Source of the DNA: Mesorhizobium xinjiangense
Lineage (GTDB): Bacteria; Pseudomonadota; Alphaproteobacteria; Rhizobiales; Rhizobiaceae
DNA: 64,000 nt
Assembly: GCF_009749525.1 (NCBI RefSeq)
Contig: NZ_WOAC01000003.1
Coordinates: 62,001-126,000 of the forward strand
Direction: 5' to 3'
Made by a program: the position numbers and the translations under genes. Each line of letters begins with the position of its first letter. Position 1 is the first letter of the stretch. Shown here piece by piece: positions 1-10,078 of the stretch. Below the pieces are notes generated by a model, which saw only the letters and a list, made by a program, of their open reading frames with translations, made no database searches and was not told the origin of the DNA.

Positions 1-1296
1 GACAAATGTCTCTTCGTCGATCTCACCTTCATGCCGATCGTCGAGAAGATCGCGCCCAACGTGGCGTCGCTGCAAAAGATCATCGTCATGAGCGATGCGG
101 CCCACATGCCGGACACGGCTCTGCCGAATGTCGTTGCCTACGAGGAATGGCTGGCCGAGGCGGACGGTGACTTCGAATGGTGCGCGCTCGAAGAAAACGA
201 GGCGGCGGGCATGTGCTACACGTCGGGAACCACGGGGGAACCGAAAGGCGTCGTCTACAGCCATCGTTCCAACGTGCTCCACGCCATGATGGCCTGCATG
301 CCCGATGCCATGGGACTGTCGTCGCGCGACGTCGTGCTGCCGGTCGTGCCCATGTTCCACGCCAATGCCTGGGGGCTTGCCCAGAGCGCCCCGATGGCCG
401 GCGCCAAGCTGGTCATGCCCGGCGGCAAGATGGACGGCGCGTCGATCTACGAATTGCTGAACACGGAAAAGGTCAGCTTTACCGCCGCGGTGCCGACCGT
501 GTGGCTCATGCTGCTGCAGCATCTGGAGGAGACCGGCAAGGCGCTGCCCTATCTGCAGCGCGTGGTGATCGGCGGCTCGGCCTGCCCGCGCGCCATGGCC
601 GAGACGTTCGAGAAGAATTATGGCGTCGAGGTCATCCATGCCTGGGGCATGACGGAAATGTCGCCGCTCGGCTCGCTTGCCAGCTTCAAGCCGGACTATG
701 CCGACCTGGAAGGCGAGGCGCGGTTCGACATCAAGCAAAAGCAGGGACATGCGCCGTTCGGCGTCGAGATGAAGGTCACCGACGACGAGAACCGCGAACT
801 GCCCTGGGACGGCAAGACGTTCGGCCGGCTCAAGGTGCGCGGTCCGGCCGTGGCCGCAAGCTATTACGGCGGTGCCGGTGCAGAGCAGTTCGATGACGAA
901 GGCTGGTTCGACACTGGCGACGTGGCGCATATCGATCCGCACGGCTACATGCAGATCACCGATCGCGCCAAGGACGTGATCAAGTCGGGCGGCGAGTGGA
1001 TCTCGACCATCGACCTGGAAAATCTCGCCGTTGGCCATCCCGACATCGCCGAGGCGGCGGTCATCGGTGTTGCGCACCCGAAATGGGACGAACGGCCGCT
1101 TCTCGTTGTGGTCGCAAAGCCGGGCAAAGAGCCTCGCAAGGAGGAAATCCTGGAATACATGTCAGGCAAATGCGCCAAATGGTGGCTGCCCGACGATGTG
1201 GCCTTCGTCGAGGAGATTCCCCACACGGCCACCGGCAAGATCCAGAAGACGGCGCTGCGGGATCAGTTTCGCGACTACCGCTTGCCAATGGGGTGA
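1..1296 (+). CDS. fatty acyl-CoA ligase (AMP-forming), 5'-truncated by window edge
   Basis: The reading frame is open from base 1, so the N-terminus (roughly 110-120 residues for a ~545-residue family) lies outside the window. Adenylation-enzyme motifs are in order: the phosphate-binding loop [11 protein letters not shown] (about nt 223-255), the A5 motif GMTEMSPLG, the A7/A8 block [10 protein letters not shown]...[15 protein letters not shown], and the C-terminal catalytic lysine region [15 protein letters not shown]. The C-terminal [15 protein letters not shown] block resembles the AlkK/FadD3/DmdB-type branch, which activates medium/long-chain or sulfur-containing short-chain acids with ATP and CoA. 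I cannot fix the substrate from sequence. No partner beta-oxidation gene is adjacent. The next gene starts 42 nt downstream on the same strand. Confidence 0.93.
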   Translation, partial: DKCLFVDLTFMPIVEKIAPNVASLQKIIVMSDAAHMPDTALPNVVAYEEWLAEADGDFEWCALEENEAAGMCYTSGTTGEPKGVVYSHRSNVLHAMMACMPDAMGLSSRDVVLPVVPMFHANAWGLAQSAPMAGAKLVMPGGKMDGASIYELLNTEKVSFTAAVPTVWLMLLQHLEETGKALPYLQRVVIGGSACPRAMAETFEKNYGVEVIHAWGMTEMSPLGSLASFKPDYADLEGEARFDIKQKQGHAPFGVEMKVTDDENRELPWDGKTFGRLKVRGPAVAASYYGGAGAEQFDDEGWFDTGDVAHIDPHGYMQITDRAKDVIKSGGEWISTIDLENLAVGHPDIAEAAVIGVAHPKWDERPLLVVVAKPGKEPRKEEILEYMSGKCAKWWLPDDVAFVEEIPHTATGKIQKTALRDQFRDYRLPMG

Positions 1297-1338
1297 GCGG
1301 GCTCGGAATGATGTGAGATTGGCCGGAAAGCAGGGTGG

Positions 1339-2100
1339 ATGGCTTCGATCGTGGCGGCTCGGTTCATCAGGGGCACATCGCGCGCGGCGGTCTGGTCGGT
1401 GCGAACGGGCGCGTTCGCGCTGGTGCTGTTCGTTATCAGTGCCGCCGGGCATCGCTTCGGCCTGATCGAGACTCGGCCCTTCCTGGTGGTGCTGAGCATT
1501 GTCTGCCTGCTCGGCCTGGCGGCATTCTGCCTCGCGGCTGCCGGCTTCGTCCGCTTGTGGGAGACCGGCGACAGGGCAGGGCGCAACGCACTTGCCGGCG
1601 CTGTCATGGCAGCGCTCGTCCTGGCCCCTTTCGGCTACGGAGCCTGGCGCGTCGTGACCTTGCCGCGTATCAGCGATATCAGCACCGACAGCGTCGACCC
1701 GCCGGCGCTCGCCGGTCGGCCGGCATCGCCGGATCCGCGCCAGGCGCTGCTCGTCGCCGAGCATTATCCGCAGATCAACGGGCGGCGCTATTCCTTATCG
1801 TCCGACGCGGTTGCGCAGGCCGCCTTGCAGCTCATCGCCGAGAGGGGATGGGCGGTTGTTTCGCCCGATGGACCGCAGCCCTCGCGCGGCATTGTCCTCA
1901 TCACCGTCGAGGCGCGCTCCGCTATCTTCGGCTTCCCGTCGGACGTGGCCCTGCGCATCTCCGACGAGGGCGAGACAAGCTATGTCGATATGCGCTCCGC
2001 CTCGCGCTACGGCGCCCACGATCTGGGTGAGAATGCCGCCCGGATCTCACGCTTTCTTGCCGACCTCGACGAGCGCGCAACGCAAATCCCGGTGCAGTGA
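1339..2100 (+). CDS. DUF1499 family membrane protein
   Basis: A 253-residue protein. The N-terminal ~105 residues hold about three hydrophobic segments (around residues 20-40, 48-70 and 82-102), followed by a soluble C-terminal domain with the DUF1499 pattern: a YPQINGRRYSLSSDAV block, then ITVEARSAIFGFPSDVALRI and a terminal DLGENAARISRFLADLDER. DUF1499 proteins have no assigned biochemical role; many are membrane-anchored or lipoproteins. AGGGTGG lies just before the ATG. The gene converges on the MBL hydrolase with a 13-nt gap, so the two probably end against each other. Function unknown; family assignment fairly secure. Confidence 0.82.
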   Translation: MASIVAARFIRGTSRAAVWSVRTGAFALVLFVISAAGHRFGLIETRPFLVVLSIVCLLGLAAFCLAAAGFVRLWETGDRAGRNALAGAVMAALVLAPFGYGAWRVVTLPRISDISTDSVDPPALAGRPASPDPRQALLVAEHYPQINGRRYSLSSDAVAQAALQLIAERGWAVVSPDGPQPSRGIVLITVEARSAIFGFPSDVALRISDEGETSYVDMRSASRYGAHDLGENAARISRFLADLDERATQIPVQ

Positions 2101-2113
2101 TGCCGGCTGGAGT

Positions 2114-3025
2114 TCAGGCCAGCGCGTAGCGGGCGTCGAGCGAAACCTCGCCTTCGGTCTTGACGACGCCACGCCCGACGAGATCCTCCAGATGCGCCAG
2201 CAGCGACAGGGCCGCCGCGCCGTGCAGGCGCGGGTCCGTGTCGCGATAGATCGCCGCCACCATTTCCGAGATCAGGCTGTCACCGCCCTTCAGACGCTCG
2301 ATGACGGCACGTTCGCGCATCTTGCGATGCGTCTTCAGTCCGCGCACGAAAGCCTTCGGTTTGACGACCGGGCCGCCATGGCCGGGCAGGTAAAGGCGGT
2401 CGTCGCGTTCGAGCAGGCGTTCGAGCGATGTCATGTAGTCCGACATCGCCCCATCGGGCGGGGCGACGATGGACGTTGCCCAGGACATGACATGATCGGC
2501 CGAAAACAGGATGCCGGTTCCCTCGAGCGCGAATGCGGCATGGTTCGCCGTATGGCCGGGCGTGTGGACGGCGCGCAGCGACCAGTCATCGCCGTCGACC
2601 AGGTCGCCGTCGCCAAGCGCAATGTCGGGCACGAAATCGACATCGGCGCTGGCGTCGAGCGGGTTGGTTTCGCCGATCCGCAAGGGCCGTGCCGGACGGT
2701 GCGGGCCTTCGGCGCAGACGAGCGCGCCCGTCGCCGCCTTCAACCGCTGCGCCAGGGGGGAGTGGTCGCGATGGGTATGGCTGACCAGGATGTGGCTGAC
2801 CGGGCGATCGCCGATCGCGGCCATGAGCGCGGCGAAATGCGCCTCATCCTCGGGCCCGGGGTCGATGACGGCAAGCGTGTCCCGGCCGACGATATAGGAA
2901 TTGGTGCCGTGGAAGGTGAAGGCGCTCGGATTGTTGACCGTGATGCGCACCACCTTGTCGGCGGCGGGGACCGGCTCGCCATAGGCCGGCTCAAACCGCG
3001 TGTCGAACTCCAATGCCATGGGCAC
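2114..3025 (-). CDS. MBL-fold metallo-hydrolase (LACTB2-like)
   Basis: A metallo-beta-lactamase-fold hydrolase with the metal site intact: SHTHRDHSPL (HxHxDH), TPGHTANH, FSADHV and LPGHGGPV. A C-terminal ~60-residue winged-helix-like region (from about KTHRKMRERAVIERL) matches the LACTB2/glyoxalase-II-like branch, which includes RNA nucleases and thioesterase-type hydrolases. The substrate is not predictable. The 3025 start is GTG with AAGGA 7 nt upstream; an in-frame ATG at 3019 (MALEFDTRFEP) is the alternative and matches how relatives usually begin. It is divergent from bioY, with 111 nt of shared upstream region. Confidence 0.88.
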   Translation of the reverse strand: MPMALEFDTRFEPAYGEPVPAADKVVRITVNNPSAFTFHGTNSYIVGRDTLAVIDPGPEDEAHFAALMAAIGDRPVSHILVSHTHRDHSPLAQRLKAATGALVCAEGPHRPARPLRIGETNPLDASADVDFVPDIALGDGDLVDGDDWSLRAVHTPGHTANHAAFALEGTGILFSADHVMSWATSIVAPPDGAMSDYMTSLERLLERDDRLYLPGHGGPVVKPKAFVRGLKTHRKMRERAVIERLKGGDSLISEMVAAIYRDTDPRLHGAAALSLLAHLEDLVGRGVVKTEGEVSLDARYALA

Positions 3026-3136
3026 AATCCGATCCTTGGCTGTTGATGGCTGAAAACGAGTTGCCGCTTAGCACGGAAGCCAATATACGGGAACCCGATC
3101 CGGCGGTCGGCCGGAATGGCATCAGGAGGGTATTAC

Positions 3137-3745
3137 ATGGCTTCAGCAACGACGACGATGCGGCCGCTCGTTTCGCTCACTCTGCCGGAAAAGGGCGTTG
3201 CCCGCCTTGCCGTTCAGGGCGGGATGGTGGTCGCCGGCACGCTGCTCTTGACCCTGTCGGCAAAGACCAAGGTCGTGCTCGGCCCGGTCGATCTGTCGCT
3301 GCAGACATTGGCGATCTTTCTCATCGCGGCAGCCTTCGGCATGCGCATGGCCGTTGCCACGCTGCTTCTCTACATGGCGCAGGGCGCAGCCGGGCTGCCC
3401 GTTTTCCAGGGCACGCCGGAAAAGGGCCTCGGCCTGGTCTACATGGCCGGACCGACCGGCGGTTACCTGGCCGGTTTCGTCGTCGCCGCCGCGATCGCCG
3501 GATGGGCGGCCGACCGCGGCTGGGACCGCAACCCGTTCAAGTTCTTTGCCGCACTGCTGGTGGCCAGCGCGGCCATTCTCGGCTTCGGATTTGCCTGGCT
3601 GGCCGGTCTGATCGGTCCGGAAAAGGCCTGGCAGTTCGGCGTCGCGCCCTTCATCGTTTCGGACCTGATCAAGACGGCGCTCGCCGCCTCGCTGGTGCCG
3701 GCGATCTGGGGCTTGATCGGCGCCTGGAGAAAGAAGGACGCCTGA
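3137..3745 (+). CDS. bioY: biotin transporter BioY
   Basis: A 202-residue integral membrane protein, the substrate-binding (S) component for biotin uptake. The BioY signature is present: QTLAIFLIAAAFG, the GLPVFQG loop and the conserved MAGPTGGYLAGFVVAA segment, in about six hydrophobic stretches. No bioM/bioN ATPase or T-component gene is adjacent, so it is a solitary BioY, which is common in this order; such proteins may work alone or with a shared energizing module. The start is set by AGGAGGG at 3124-3130, 6 nt before ATG 3137; an upstream in-frame ATG at 3116 lacks a ribosome site. I looked for a BioR-type operator upstream and did not see one. Confidence 0.93.
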   Translation: MASATTTMRPLVSLTLPEKGVARLAVQGGMVVAGTLLLTLSAKTKVVLGPVDLSLQTLAIFLIAAAFGMRMAVATLLLYMAQGAAGLPVFQGTPEKGLGLVYMAGPTGGYLAGFVVAAAIAGWAADRGWDRNPFKFFAALLVASAAILGFGFAWLAGLIGPEKAWQFGVAPFIVSDLIKTALAASLVPAIWGLIGAWRKKDA

Positions 3746-3778
3746 GGCCTAGTCCTCATGTATTGAATAAACCGATAC

Positions 3779-3818
3779 GGCCGGCGGGCTCAGCCCGTCC
3801 GGCCGCATTGCCGTTTTT
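3779..3818 (+). terminator. intrinsic terminator after bioY
   Basis: An 11-bp GC-rich stem (GGCCGGCGGGC pairing with GCCCG, a bulged T, then CCGGCC; loop TCA) at 3779-3804 is followed by a short spacer and TTTTT at 3814-3818. It lies between bioY and galE and probably separates their transcription units. The T-run is offset from the stem by 9 nt, so efficiency is uncertain. Confidence 0.55.
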
Positions 3819-3848
3819 CAGGCCGATTGCCATGCGAGGAACTGCAAC

Positions 3849-4838
3849 ATGACGGTTTTGGTGACAGGCGGTGCCGGCTATATCGGCAGTCATATGGTGT
3901 GGATGCTGCACGATCACGGCGAGGACGTCGTCGTCATCGACCGGCTGAGCACTGGCTTCGACTGGGCCATACCGGGCGACGTCGAACTGGTGGTCGGCGA
4001 TATCGGCGATCAGGCGCTGGTCGAGGAGACCATGAGGCGCCGCGGCGTCGACACCGTGATCCATTTCGCGGGATCGATCGTTGTGCCCGAATCGGTCGCC
4101 GATCCGCTCGGCTACTATTTCAACAACACCGTCAAATCGCGCGCCCTGATCGAAAGCGCCGTCCGCTGCGGCGTCGGGCAATTCATTTTCTCCTCCACCG
4201 CGGCGGTCTATGGCACCCCCGAGCAGACGCCGGTGGTCGAAAATGCGCGCCTGGCGCCTGAATCGCCCTATGGCCGCTCCAAGCTGATGACGGAAGAAAT
4301 GCTGCGCGACGTGGCGGCCGCCAACGATGCTTTCCGTTACATGGCGCTGCGCTACTTCAACGTGGCCGGCGCCGACCCGCAAAGGCGCACCGGCCAGTCG
4401 ACCAAGGGCGCGACCCATCTCATCAAGGTCGCCAGCGAGGTGGCGACGGGCAAGCGCCCCTATATGGAAATCTACGGCGACGACTATCCGACGCCCGACG
4501 GCACCTGCATCCGCGACTACATCCATGTCACCGATCTCGCGGATGCCCATTTCCAGGCACTGAAATGGCTGCGCGACGGCGGCGAGAGCCTCGTTCTCAA
4601 CTGCGGCTACGGCAACGGCTTTTCGGTGCGCGAGGTGATCGACGCCGTGGAAGAGGTGGCCGGGACGAAGCTCGACGCCCGCATCGCTCCGCGCCGTCCG
4701 GGCGATCCGGTCGCCATTGTCGCCGACGCCGCGCAGGCACGCGAGCGCCTCGGTTGGGCGCCGCAGTACGACGATTTGCGCGAGATCGTTTCCCATGCGC
4801 TTGAATGGGAAAACGTCCTCGGCCGCCGCAACAACTGA
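3849..4838 (+). CDS. galE: UDP-glucose 4-epimerase
   Basis: A 329-residue extended short-chain dehydrogenase. It has the N-terminal NAD-binding GGAGYIGSHM motif, a catalytic SPYGRSKL (Tyr-x3-Lys) with the preceding FSSTAAVYG serine/threonine segment, and the family C-terminal block LNCGYGNGFSVREVI...PGDPVAIVADAAQARERLGW. It interconverts UDP-glucose and UDP-galactose (or the N-acetyl forms) for surface polysaccharides. GAGGAA precedes the ATG by 8 nt. The two following genes on the opposite strand are also sugar-nucleotide/polyprenyl-sugar enzymes, which supports a small cell-envelope glycan locus. Confidence 0.93.
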   Translation: MTVLVTGGAGYIGSHMVWMLHDHGEDVVVIDRLSTGFDWAIPGDVELVVGDIGDQALVEETMRRRGVDTVIHFAGSIVVPESVADPLGYYFNNTVKSRALIESAVRCGVGQFIFSSTAAVYGTPEQTPVVENARLAPESPYGRSKLMTEEMLRDVAAANDAFRYMALRYFNVAGADPQRRTGQSTKGATHLIKVASEVATGKRPYMEIYGDDYPTPDGTCIRDYIHVTDLADAHFQALKWLRDGGESLVLNCGYGNGFSVREVIDAVEEVAGTKLDARIAPRRPGDPVAIVADAAQARERLGWAPQYDDLREIVSHALEWENVLGRRNN

Positions 4839-4886
4839 GGCGATCGTCTCGTCTGCTGTCCTTACGGGGCAGCCGAAGACAGGCCG

Positions 4887-5915
4887 TTACTTGACGCCGG
4901 TCCGCGCCTGGCGCTCGCGCGTTGCCCCGCGCATGACGACGATGAGAAGCGCCGTTGCCCCCAGGCCGGCCGCCACCGCGATGAGATTGACGATAGGATT
5001 GCCTCTTGCCAGCGCGATGGCGGCGAGCGCGCCGAGGCAGAGCGATAGTAGCGCAACGCGGCTCGTGACCCAGTATACGCTCCGGCCGCTGCGCCGCGCC
5101 AACTGGTAGGCGTGGGCGGAATGCGCCTGCAGCACGTTTTCGCGGCGCGCCAGGCGCAACAGCAGGACCGACGTGCTGTCGGCCAGGAAGAACAGGAAGG
5201 GCAGCAGCGCGGCGAGCGGGTTGGCGCAGGCGAGCAGGATGACGACGATGCCTGTCAGATAGCCGGCGCCGAGACTGCCGCTGTCGCCGAGAAAGGTCCC
5301 GGCCGGCGGGCGATTTCGCGGCGCAAAGCCGATGACGGCGCCGGCAAGGGCGGCGGCAATGGCGGCGGTCGTCGTGTCGATCAGGCTCAGCATGCCGAGG
5401 ATGGCGAGTACTGCGTGCGGCACGCCGATGCCGGCCACGACCATGAGGTCGAGCCCGTCCATGAAGTTCGTCAGGTTGATGAACCAGACGAGGACGAATG
5501 CCGCGATCGCGCGCTCGACAACGAGGGGCAGTACCCCTGGAAAAATGCGCGCCTCGGGTCCCAGCATGACGACGAACAGGATGGCTGCCGCGACTTGGCA
5601 AAGCAGGCGTGGGCCGACGGAGAGGTGCCAGCGGTCGTCGGCGTAGCCGACGGCGAGGAGCAACGCCGTGCCCGCCATTGCAGCCATGATCGGTCCCGGT
5701 TCCGTCACCCAGACGAGGCTGAGCGCCATGGCCGCCAGTGCGGCAGGCATCACCGCCAGCCCGCCGATCTGCCGCGCCGGCTGGGTGTGGTTGGACCGGC
5801 TGTTGATGCCCGCGGCCAGGAAGTCGGGCGGAAGAATTCTGGCCAGCAGGGCGAGCAGGGCCGCGCTTGCCGCCATGGCAATGACGAGGATGAGCAGGAT
5901 GGCGATCGCTGACAT
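4887..5915 (-). CDS. MraY/WecA-like polyprenyl-phosphate sugar-1-phosphate transferase
   Basis: A 342-residue polytopic membrane protein of the GT4/MraY-WecA superfamily, which moves a sugar-1-phosphate from a UDP-sugar to undecaprenyl phosphate and so begins assembly of a lipid-linked glycan. Family motifs: VGYADDRWHL (Asp-Asp pair), WFINLTNFMDGLDLM (NxxNFMDG), TFLGDSGSLGAGY, and a cytoplasmic HAYQLARRSG near the C-terminus. About ten hydrophobic helices are visible. AAGGAA precedes the start. It is shorter than MraY (~360) and is not in a cell-wall (mur) cluster, so it more likely primes O-antigen or exopolysaccharide synthesis. It lies downstream of, and probably with, the epimerase at 6083-7015. 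Confidence 0.88.
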   Translation of the reverse strand: MSAIAILLILVIAMAASAALLALLARILPPDFLAAGINSRSNHTQPARQIGGLAVMPAALAAMALSLVWVTEPGPIMAAMAGTALLLAVGYADDRWHLSVGPRLLCQVAAAILFVVMLGPEARIFPGVLPLVVERAIAAFVLVWFINLTNFMDGLDLMVVAGIGVPHAVLAILGMLSLIDTTTAAIAAALAGAVIGFAPRNRPPAGTFLGDSGSLGAGYLTGIVVILLACANPLAALLPFLFFLADSTSVLLLRLARRENVLQAHSAHAYQLARRSGRSVYWVTSRVALLSLCLGALAAIALARGNPIVNLIAVAAGLGATALLIVVMRGATRERQARTGVK

Positions 5916-6082
5916 GGAGACGTTCCTTCAGCCCTTCGCCGGCGGGGCCACCAGGAACCTGGCGATGGAGCGATGCGCTTTGGTCGTGGGAAGGCGTGAG
6001 GTCAAGTTCATGCGGGACGCTGCGTTTGAAATATCCGGCTGCCTATCATCGCGGTGGTGCCCCGGCAATCGCGCTTTGCGGC

Positions 6083-7015
6083 TCATCCCTGCGCCGCCGC
6101 GTTGCGCGCGATGCGCTCCAGTCCCGGACGGCTGTCTTCCACAGGGAGCCATCCGGTGGCGGTAAGCGCCGAGGGATCGGCAACGAGCGAGCCGGACAGC
6201 CGGCTCCAGATCGCGCCAAGCCCGGCCGTCTTCAATCCGGCCGCCAGCAGCGGGGCGGGCAGGGCGAACAAGCCGGGAGAACGGCCGAGCCCGCGCCTGA
6301 AGGCCGTCACGATATCGGCCGTCGACATCGGGGCGGCGTCGCTGACGACATAGGTCGCGCCGTCGGTCTGCGATGCGTCGAGGCTGTGTTCGATCGCGCG
6401 CGCGCAGGCATCGATGTCGAGCAGCGATCGCTTTGCCTTCAGTCCGCCGAGCGGCAGCGGCAGGGGCAGGCGCGCCAGCGCGAGGAGTGAGGCGAGGTTC
6501 CCCCTGGCACCCTCACCATAGACGAGGGTCGGCCGGAGAATCGTGTAGCGCCTTTCCTCACCATAGATCGCCGCGATGGCGTGCTCGGCGTCGAGCTTGG
6601 CGCGGCCGTACTCGTCGATCGGCCGGGGTGAAGTCTCGTTGCCGATGATGTGATCGCTCACGGGTCCGGTGACGGCGCGGATCGACGAAAGGAAGACGAG
6701 CTTTCCTTGCACGTTGGTCGCGCAGGCTTGCGCCAGGGCAGTCGTCAGATCGACGATGGCGCTCCGGTAGGCCTCCTTCGCCACGCCGCCCGTATGGGCG
6801 ATGCCGGCGCAATGGACCACATGCTGCACCCCGGCAAGCAGCGGCTCCCAGCCTTGCGGGCCGTCTTCCGGCGCCGGCGTGGCCACCACATCGCCATAGT
6901 CTGCGGGCAGAGCCGAGGGATCGCGAGTCGTCAGCCGCAGGGTATGGCCGCTGCGATGAAAGTGGCGGGTGAGGCTGGTGCCGATGAAGCCGCTGGCGCC
7001 GGTAATGAGGATCAT
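6083..7015 (-). CDS. NAD-dependent epimerase/dehydratase (sugar-nucleotide type)
   Basis: A 310-residue extended SDR with the N-terminal ILITGASGFIGTSLTRHF dinucleotide-binding motif, an FLSSIRAVTG segment and the catalytic YGRAKLDAEHAI (Tyr-x3-Lys). It resembles the WbpV/WbnF-like UDP-sugar epimerases that often sit beside WecA/MraY-like transferases, as here; the two are on one strand 167 nt apart. The substrate is probably a UDP-N-acetylhexosamine, by context. No strong ribosome site precedes the ATG, so the start is less certain than the fold. Confidence 0.83.
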   Translation of the reverse strand: MILITGASGFIGTSLTRHFHRSGHTLRLTTRDPSALPADYGDVVATPAPEDGPQGWEPLLAGVQHVVHCAGIAHTGGVAKEAYRSAIVDLTTALAQACATNVQGKLVFLSSIRAVTGPVSDHIIGNETSPRPIDEYGRAKLDAEHAIAAIYGEERRYTILRPTLVYGEGARGNLASLLALARLPLPLPLGGLKAKRSLLDIDACARAIEHSLDASQTDGATYVVSDAAPMSTADIVTAFRRGLGRSPGLFALPAPLLAAGLKTAGLGAIWSRLSGSLVADPSALTATGWLPVEDSRPGLERIARNAAAQG

Positions 7016-7263
7016 GCTGAAGAAGAGGTCCCGTCAATGCGTTGCGCAACACTAGATCGATATCGCCGGCAGGCAAGCCATACCAGGCGAAGAGAAGATT
7101 TCCACGGTGGCGTTGCTGCTTGGCAAAACCATCCTTCAGCAGCCTTGACGGCGACAAATTCGATGTTGGCGGTCCAATCGATAGCCGTTAGAACTGCGGC
7201 GCTCGTTGCCCTTGCGGGCCCGACGGTCGCGATCCCCAAATGCGGAACCACGAAAGAGCCGTA
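7016..7263. other. divergent intergenic region upstream of cysD
   Basis: A 248-nt gap between the minus-strand epimerase and cysD that must carry promoters for both. I found no recognisable riboswitch, no long palindrome and no convincing sulfur-regulator site. ORFs crossing it are overlaps of the flanking genes in other frames. Confidence 0.4.
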
Positions 7264-8169
7264 ATGAACGCACCTTTGACGCATCTGCAGCGGCTGGAAG
7301 CCGAATCCATCCACATATTCCGCGAAGTTGCCGCGAGCTTCGAGAAGCCGGTGATGCTCTATTCGATCGGCAAGGACTCCTCCGTCATGCTGCACCTGGC
7401 GATGAAGGCGTTCTATCCGGCCAAGCCGCCTTTCCCGTTTCTGCATGTCGACACGACGTGGAAGTTCCGCGAGATGATCGCATTTCGCGACCGCATGGCG
7501 CGTGAGCTGGGTTTCGATCTGCTCGTTCATATCAACGAGGACGGGGTGCGCGAGGGCGTGGGACCGTTCAGCCACGGCTCCAACACGCATACCCATATCA
7601 TGAAAACCGTGGCGCTCAGGCAGGCGCTGGACAAGTACGGCTTCGATGCGGCTTTCGGCGGTGCGCGGCGCGACGAGGAGAAATCGCGCGCCAAGGAGCG
7701 CGTGTTTTCCTTCCGCAATTCCCAGCACGGCTGGGACCCCAAGAACCAGCGCCCGGAGATGTGGAAGATCTACAACACCCGGGTCTCAAAGGGTGAATCG
7801 ATCCGCGTCTTCCCACTGTCCAATTGGACCGAGCTCGACATCTGGCAGTACATTCTGCTCGAGAACATCCCGATCGTTCCGCTCTATTTCGCCGAGCGTC
7901 GGCCGGTCGTCGACCGCGACGGCATGCTGATCATGGTCGATGACGACAGGATGGAGTTGCGGCCGGACGAGACGGTCGAGGAGAAGTTGGTCCGTTTCCG
8001 CACCCTTGGTTGCTATCCGCTGACCGGTGCCATCGAATCGGAAGCCAATACGCTCGAGGGGATCGTGCAGGAAATGCTGATCGCCCGCACCTCGGAGCGC
8101 CAGGGCCGCTTGATCGACCGTGACGAAGCGGGTTCCATGGAAAAGAAGAAGCGCGAAGGGTATTTCTGA
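7264..8169 (+). CDS. cysD: sulfate adenylyltransferase small subunit
   Basis: A 301-residue ATP-pyrophosphatase-type subunit that, with CysN, forms adenosine 5'-phosphosulfate from ATP and sulfate. The PP-loop-like [19 protein letters not shown], the [16 protein letters not shown] block and the ending [10 protein letters not shown] are all typical. The ATG at 7264 ([17 protein letters not shown]) is chosen over an in-frame ATG at 7240 because it has GAAAGAG just upstream and gives the family length. The TGA stop overlaps the ATG of cysNC (TGATG), indicating translational coupling. Confidence 0.96.
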   Translation: MNAPLTHLQRLEAESIHIFREVAASFEKPVMLYSIGKDSSVMLHLAMKAFYPAKPPFPFLHVDTTWKFREMIAFRDRMARELGFDLLVHINEDGVREGVGPFSHGSNTHTHIMKTVALRQALDKYGFDAAFGGARRDEEKSRAKERVFSFRNSQHGWDPKNQRPEMWKIYNTRVSKGESIRVFPLSNWTELDIWQYILLENIPIVPLYFAERRPVVDRDGMLIMVDDDRMELRPDETVEEKLVRFRTLGCYPLTGAIESEANTLEGIVQEMLIARTSERQGRLIDRDEAGSMEKKKREGYF

Positions 8170-10076
8170 TGCACCAGCCCGTAGCCAAGGAACAGGAAGC
8201 GCCCAGCGAACTGGCCGCATTCCTTGCCGAGCAGGAACAGAAGTCGCTCTTGCGTTTCTTGACCTGCGGCTCAGTGGACGACGGCAAGTCCACCCTGATC
8301 GGCCGTCTGCTCTACGATACGAAGCTGATTTTCGAAGACCAGCTTGCCACACTGGAATCGGATTCGCGCAAGCACGGCACGACCGGCGAAGACATCGACT
8401 TTGCCTTGCTTGTCGACGGATTGGAGGCGGAGCGCGAGCAGGGCATCACCATCGACGTCGCCTATCGCTTCTTCGCGACCTCGAATCGCAAGTTCATCGT
8501 TGCCGACACGCCCGGCCACGAGCAGTACACGCGCAACATGGCGACCGGCGCCTCGACGGCTGATCTGGCCGTCGTGCTGGTCGACGCGCGCCAGGGCGTG
8601 CTTCGCCAGACGCGGCGCCACACCTTCATCGCCTCGCTGCTCGGCATTCGCCACATCGTTCTTGCCGTCAACAAGATCGATCTGGTGGACCACAGCCAGG
8701 AGGTGTTCGAGCGCATCGTTGCCGACTACACCGCCTTCGCCAAAGACCTGGGCTTTGCGACCCTGGTGCCGATCCCGATGTCGGCACGTTACGGCGACAA
8801 CGTCACGATGCGTTCGGACAACCTGCCCTGGTACAGGGGCGCGACGCTGCTCGAACATCTGGAGACCGTGGAACTCGACGCCGAAATGGGCGAAAAGCCC
8901 TTCCGCTTCCCGGTGCAATATGTCAGCCGGCCCAATCTGAACTTCCGCGGCTTCGCCGGCACTGTCGCCTCCGGTTCGATCGCCGCCGGCGACGAAATCG
9001 TGGTTGCCAAATCCGGCAAGGCCTCGCGGGTCAAGCGCATCGTCACGGGCGACGGTGATCTGACGCGGGCCGCTGCCGGCCAGGCGGTGACGATCGTGCT
9101 GGAAGACGAGGTTGATGTCTCGCGCGGCAACATGCTGGTGACGCCTGACGCACGGCCGCATGTCGCCGACCAGTTTATGGCCAATATCGTCTGGTTCGAC
9201 GAAAACGCGATGATCCCCGGGCGGTCCTATATCCTGCGTACCGAGACGGATCAGGCCAATGCGACCGTGACCGAACTCAAGCACCGGGTCGACGTCAATA
9301 CCTTCTCGCAGGAGGCTGCCAAGCATCTCGAACTGAACGAGGTGGGCCTGTGCAATCTGTCGACGCAGTCGCCGATCGCGTTTGACAATTACGGCGAGAA
9401 CCGCGTCACCGGCGCCTTCGTCCTCATCGACCGGCTGACGAACAGCACCGTCGGCGCCGGCATGATCGTGCATCCGCTGCGCCGCGCCTCGAACGTGCAT
9501 TGGCAGGCGCTCGACGTCGACAAGAAGGTGCGCGCCGATCTGAAGCACCAGAAGCCGGCCGTCCTCTGGTTCACCGGACTTTCCGGGTCGGGCAAGTCGA
9601 CGATTGCCAATCTTCTGGAAAAGAAGCTGCATGCGGAAGGCCGCCACACCTATATCCTGGACGGCGACAATGTGCGCCACGGCCTCAACCGCGATCTCGG
9701 CTTCACCGACGACGACCGGGTGGAAAACATCCGCCGCGTCGGCGAGGTCGCCAAGCTGATGGTCGATGCCGGCCTCATCGTGCTGGTTTCCTTCATCTCG
9801 CCCTTCCGGGCCGAGCGGCGCATGGCGCGCGAACTGATGGAGGAGGGCGAGTTCATCGAGGTCTTCGTCGACACGCCTTTCGAGGAGTGCGCCAAGCGCG
9901 ATCCCAAGGGGCTCTACGCCAAGGCGCTGAAGGGCGAGATCAAGAACTTCACCGGCGTCGACTCGCCCTACGAAGTGCCCGAGCGGGCCGACATTCATCT
10001 CGAGACGGGAGGCAGGAGCGCCGAGGAAATGGCCGACACGCTTGCCGCCTGGCTGCGCGAACGCGGCTATTGCTGA
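8169..10076 (+). CDS. cysNC: bifunctional sulfate adenylyltransferase subunit 1 / APS kinase
   Basis: A 635-residue fusion. Residues about 30-440 are the CysN GTPase: [18 protein letters not shown] (G1), DTPGHEQYT (G3), VNKIDLVD (G4), then two EF-Tu-like beta-barrel domains. From about residue 455 the APS kinase CysC follows: [19 protein letters not shown] (Walker A), [15 protein letters not shown], and the [20 protein letters not shown] segment. The product is PAPS, used for sulfonation or assimilation. This is the NodQ/CysNC architecture usual in rhizobia. It forms an operon with cysD (overlapping) and cysQ (2-nt gap). Confidence 0.96.
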   Translation: MHQPVAKEQEAPSELAAFLAEQEQKSLLRFLTCGSVDDGKSTLIGRLLYDTKLIFEDQLATLESDSRKHGTTGEDIDFALLVDGLEAEREQGITIDVAYRFFATSNRKFIVADTPGHEQYTRNMATGASTADLAVVLVDARQGVLRQTRRHTFIASLLGIRHIVLAVNKIDLVDHSQEVFERIVADYTAFAKDLGFATLVPIPMSARYGDNVTMRSDNLPWYRGATLLEHLETVELDAEMGEKPFRFPVQYVSRPNLNFRGFAGTVASGSIAAGDEIVVAKSGKASRVKRIVTGDGDLTRAAAGQAVTIVLEDEVDVSRGNMLVTPDARPHVADQFMANIVWFDENAMIPGRSYILRTETDQANATVTELKHRVDVNTFSQEAAKHLELNEVGLCNLSTQSPIAFDNYGENRVTGAFVLIDRLTNSTVGAGMIVHPLRRASNVHWQALDVDKKVRADLKHQKPAVLWFTGLSGSGKSTIANLLEKKLHAEGRHTYILDGDNVRHGLNRDLGFTDDDRVENIRRVGEVAKLMVDAGLIVLVSFISPFRAERRMARELMEEGEFIEVFVDTPFEECAKRDPKGLYAKALKGEIKNFTGVDSPYEVPERADIHLETGGRSAEEMADTLAAWLRERGYC

Positions 10077-10078
10077 GC

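Noticed and set aside
8271-9998. 575-codon minus-strand ORF inside cysNC
   Set aside because: Shadow of a strongly supported bifunctional gene; no ribosome site or family motif.
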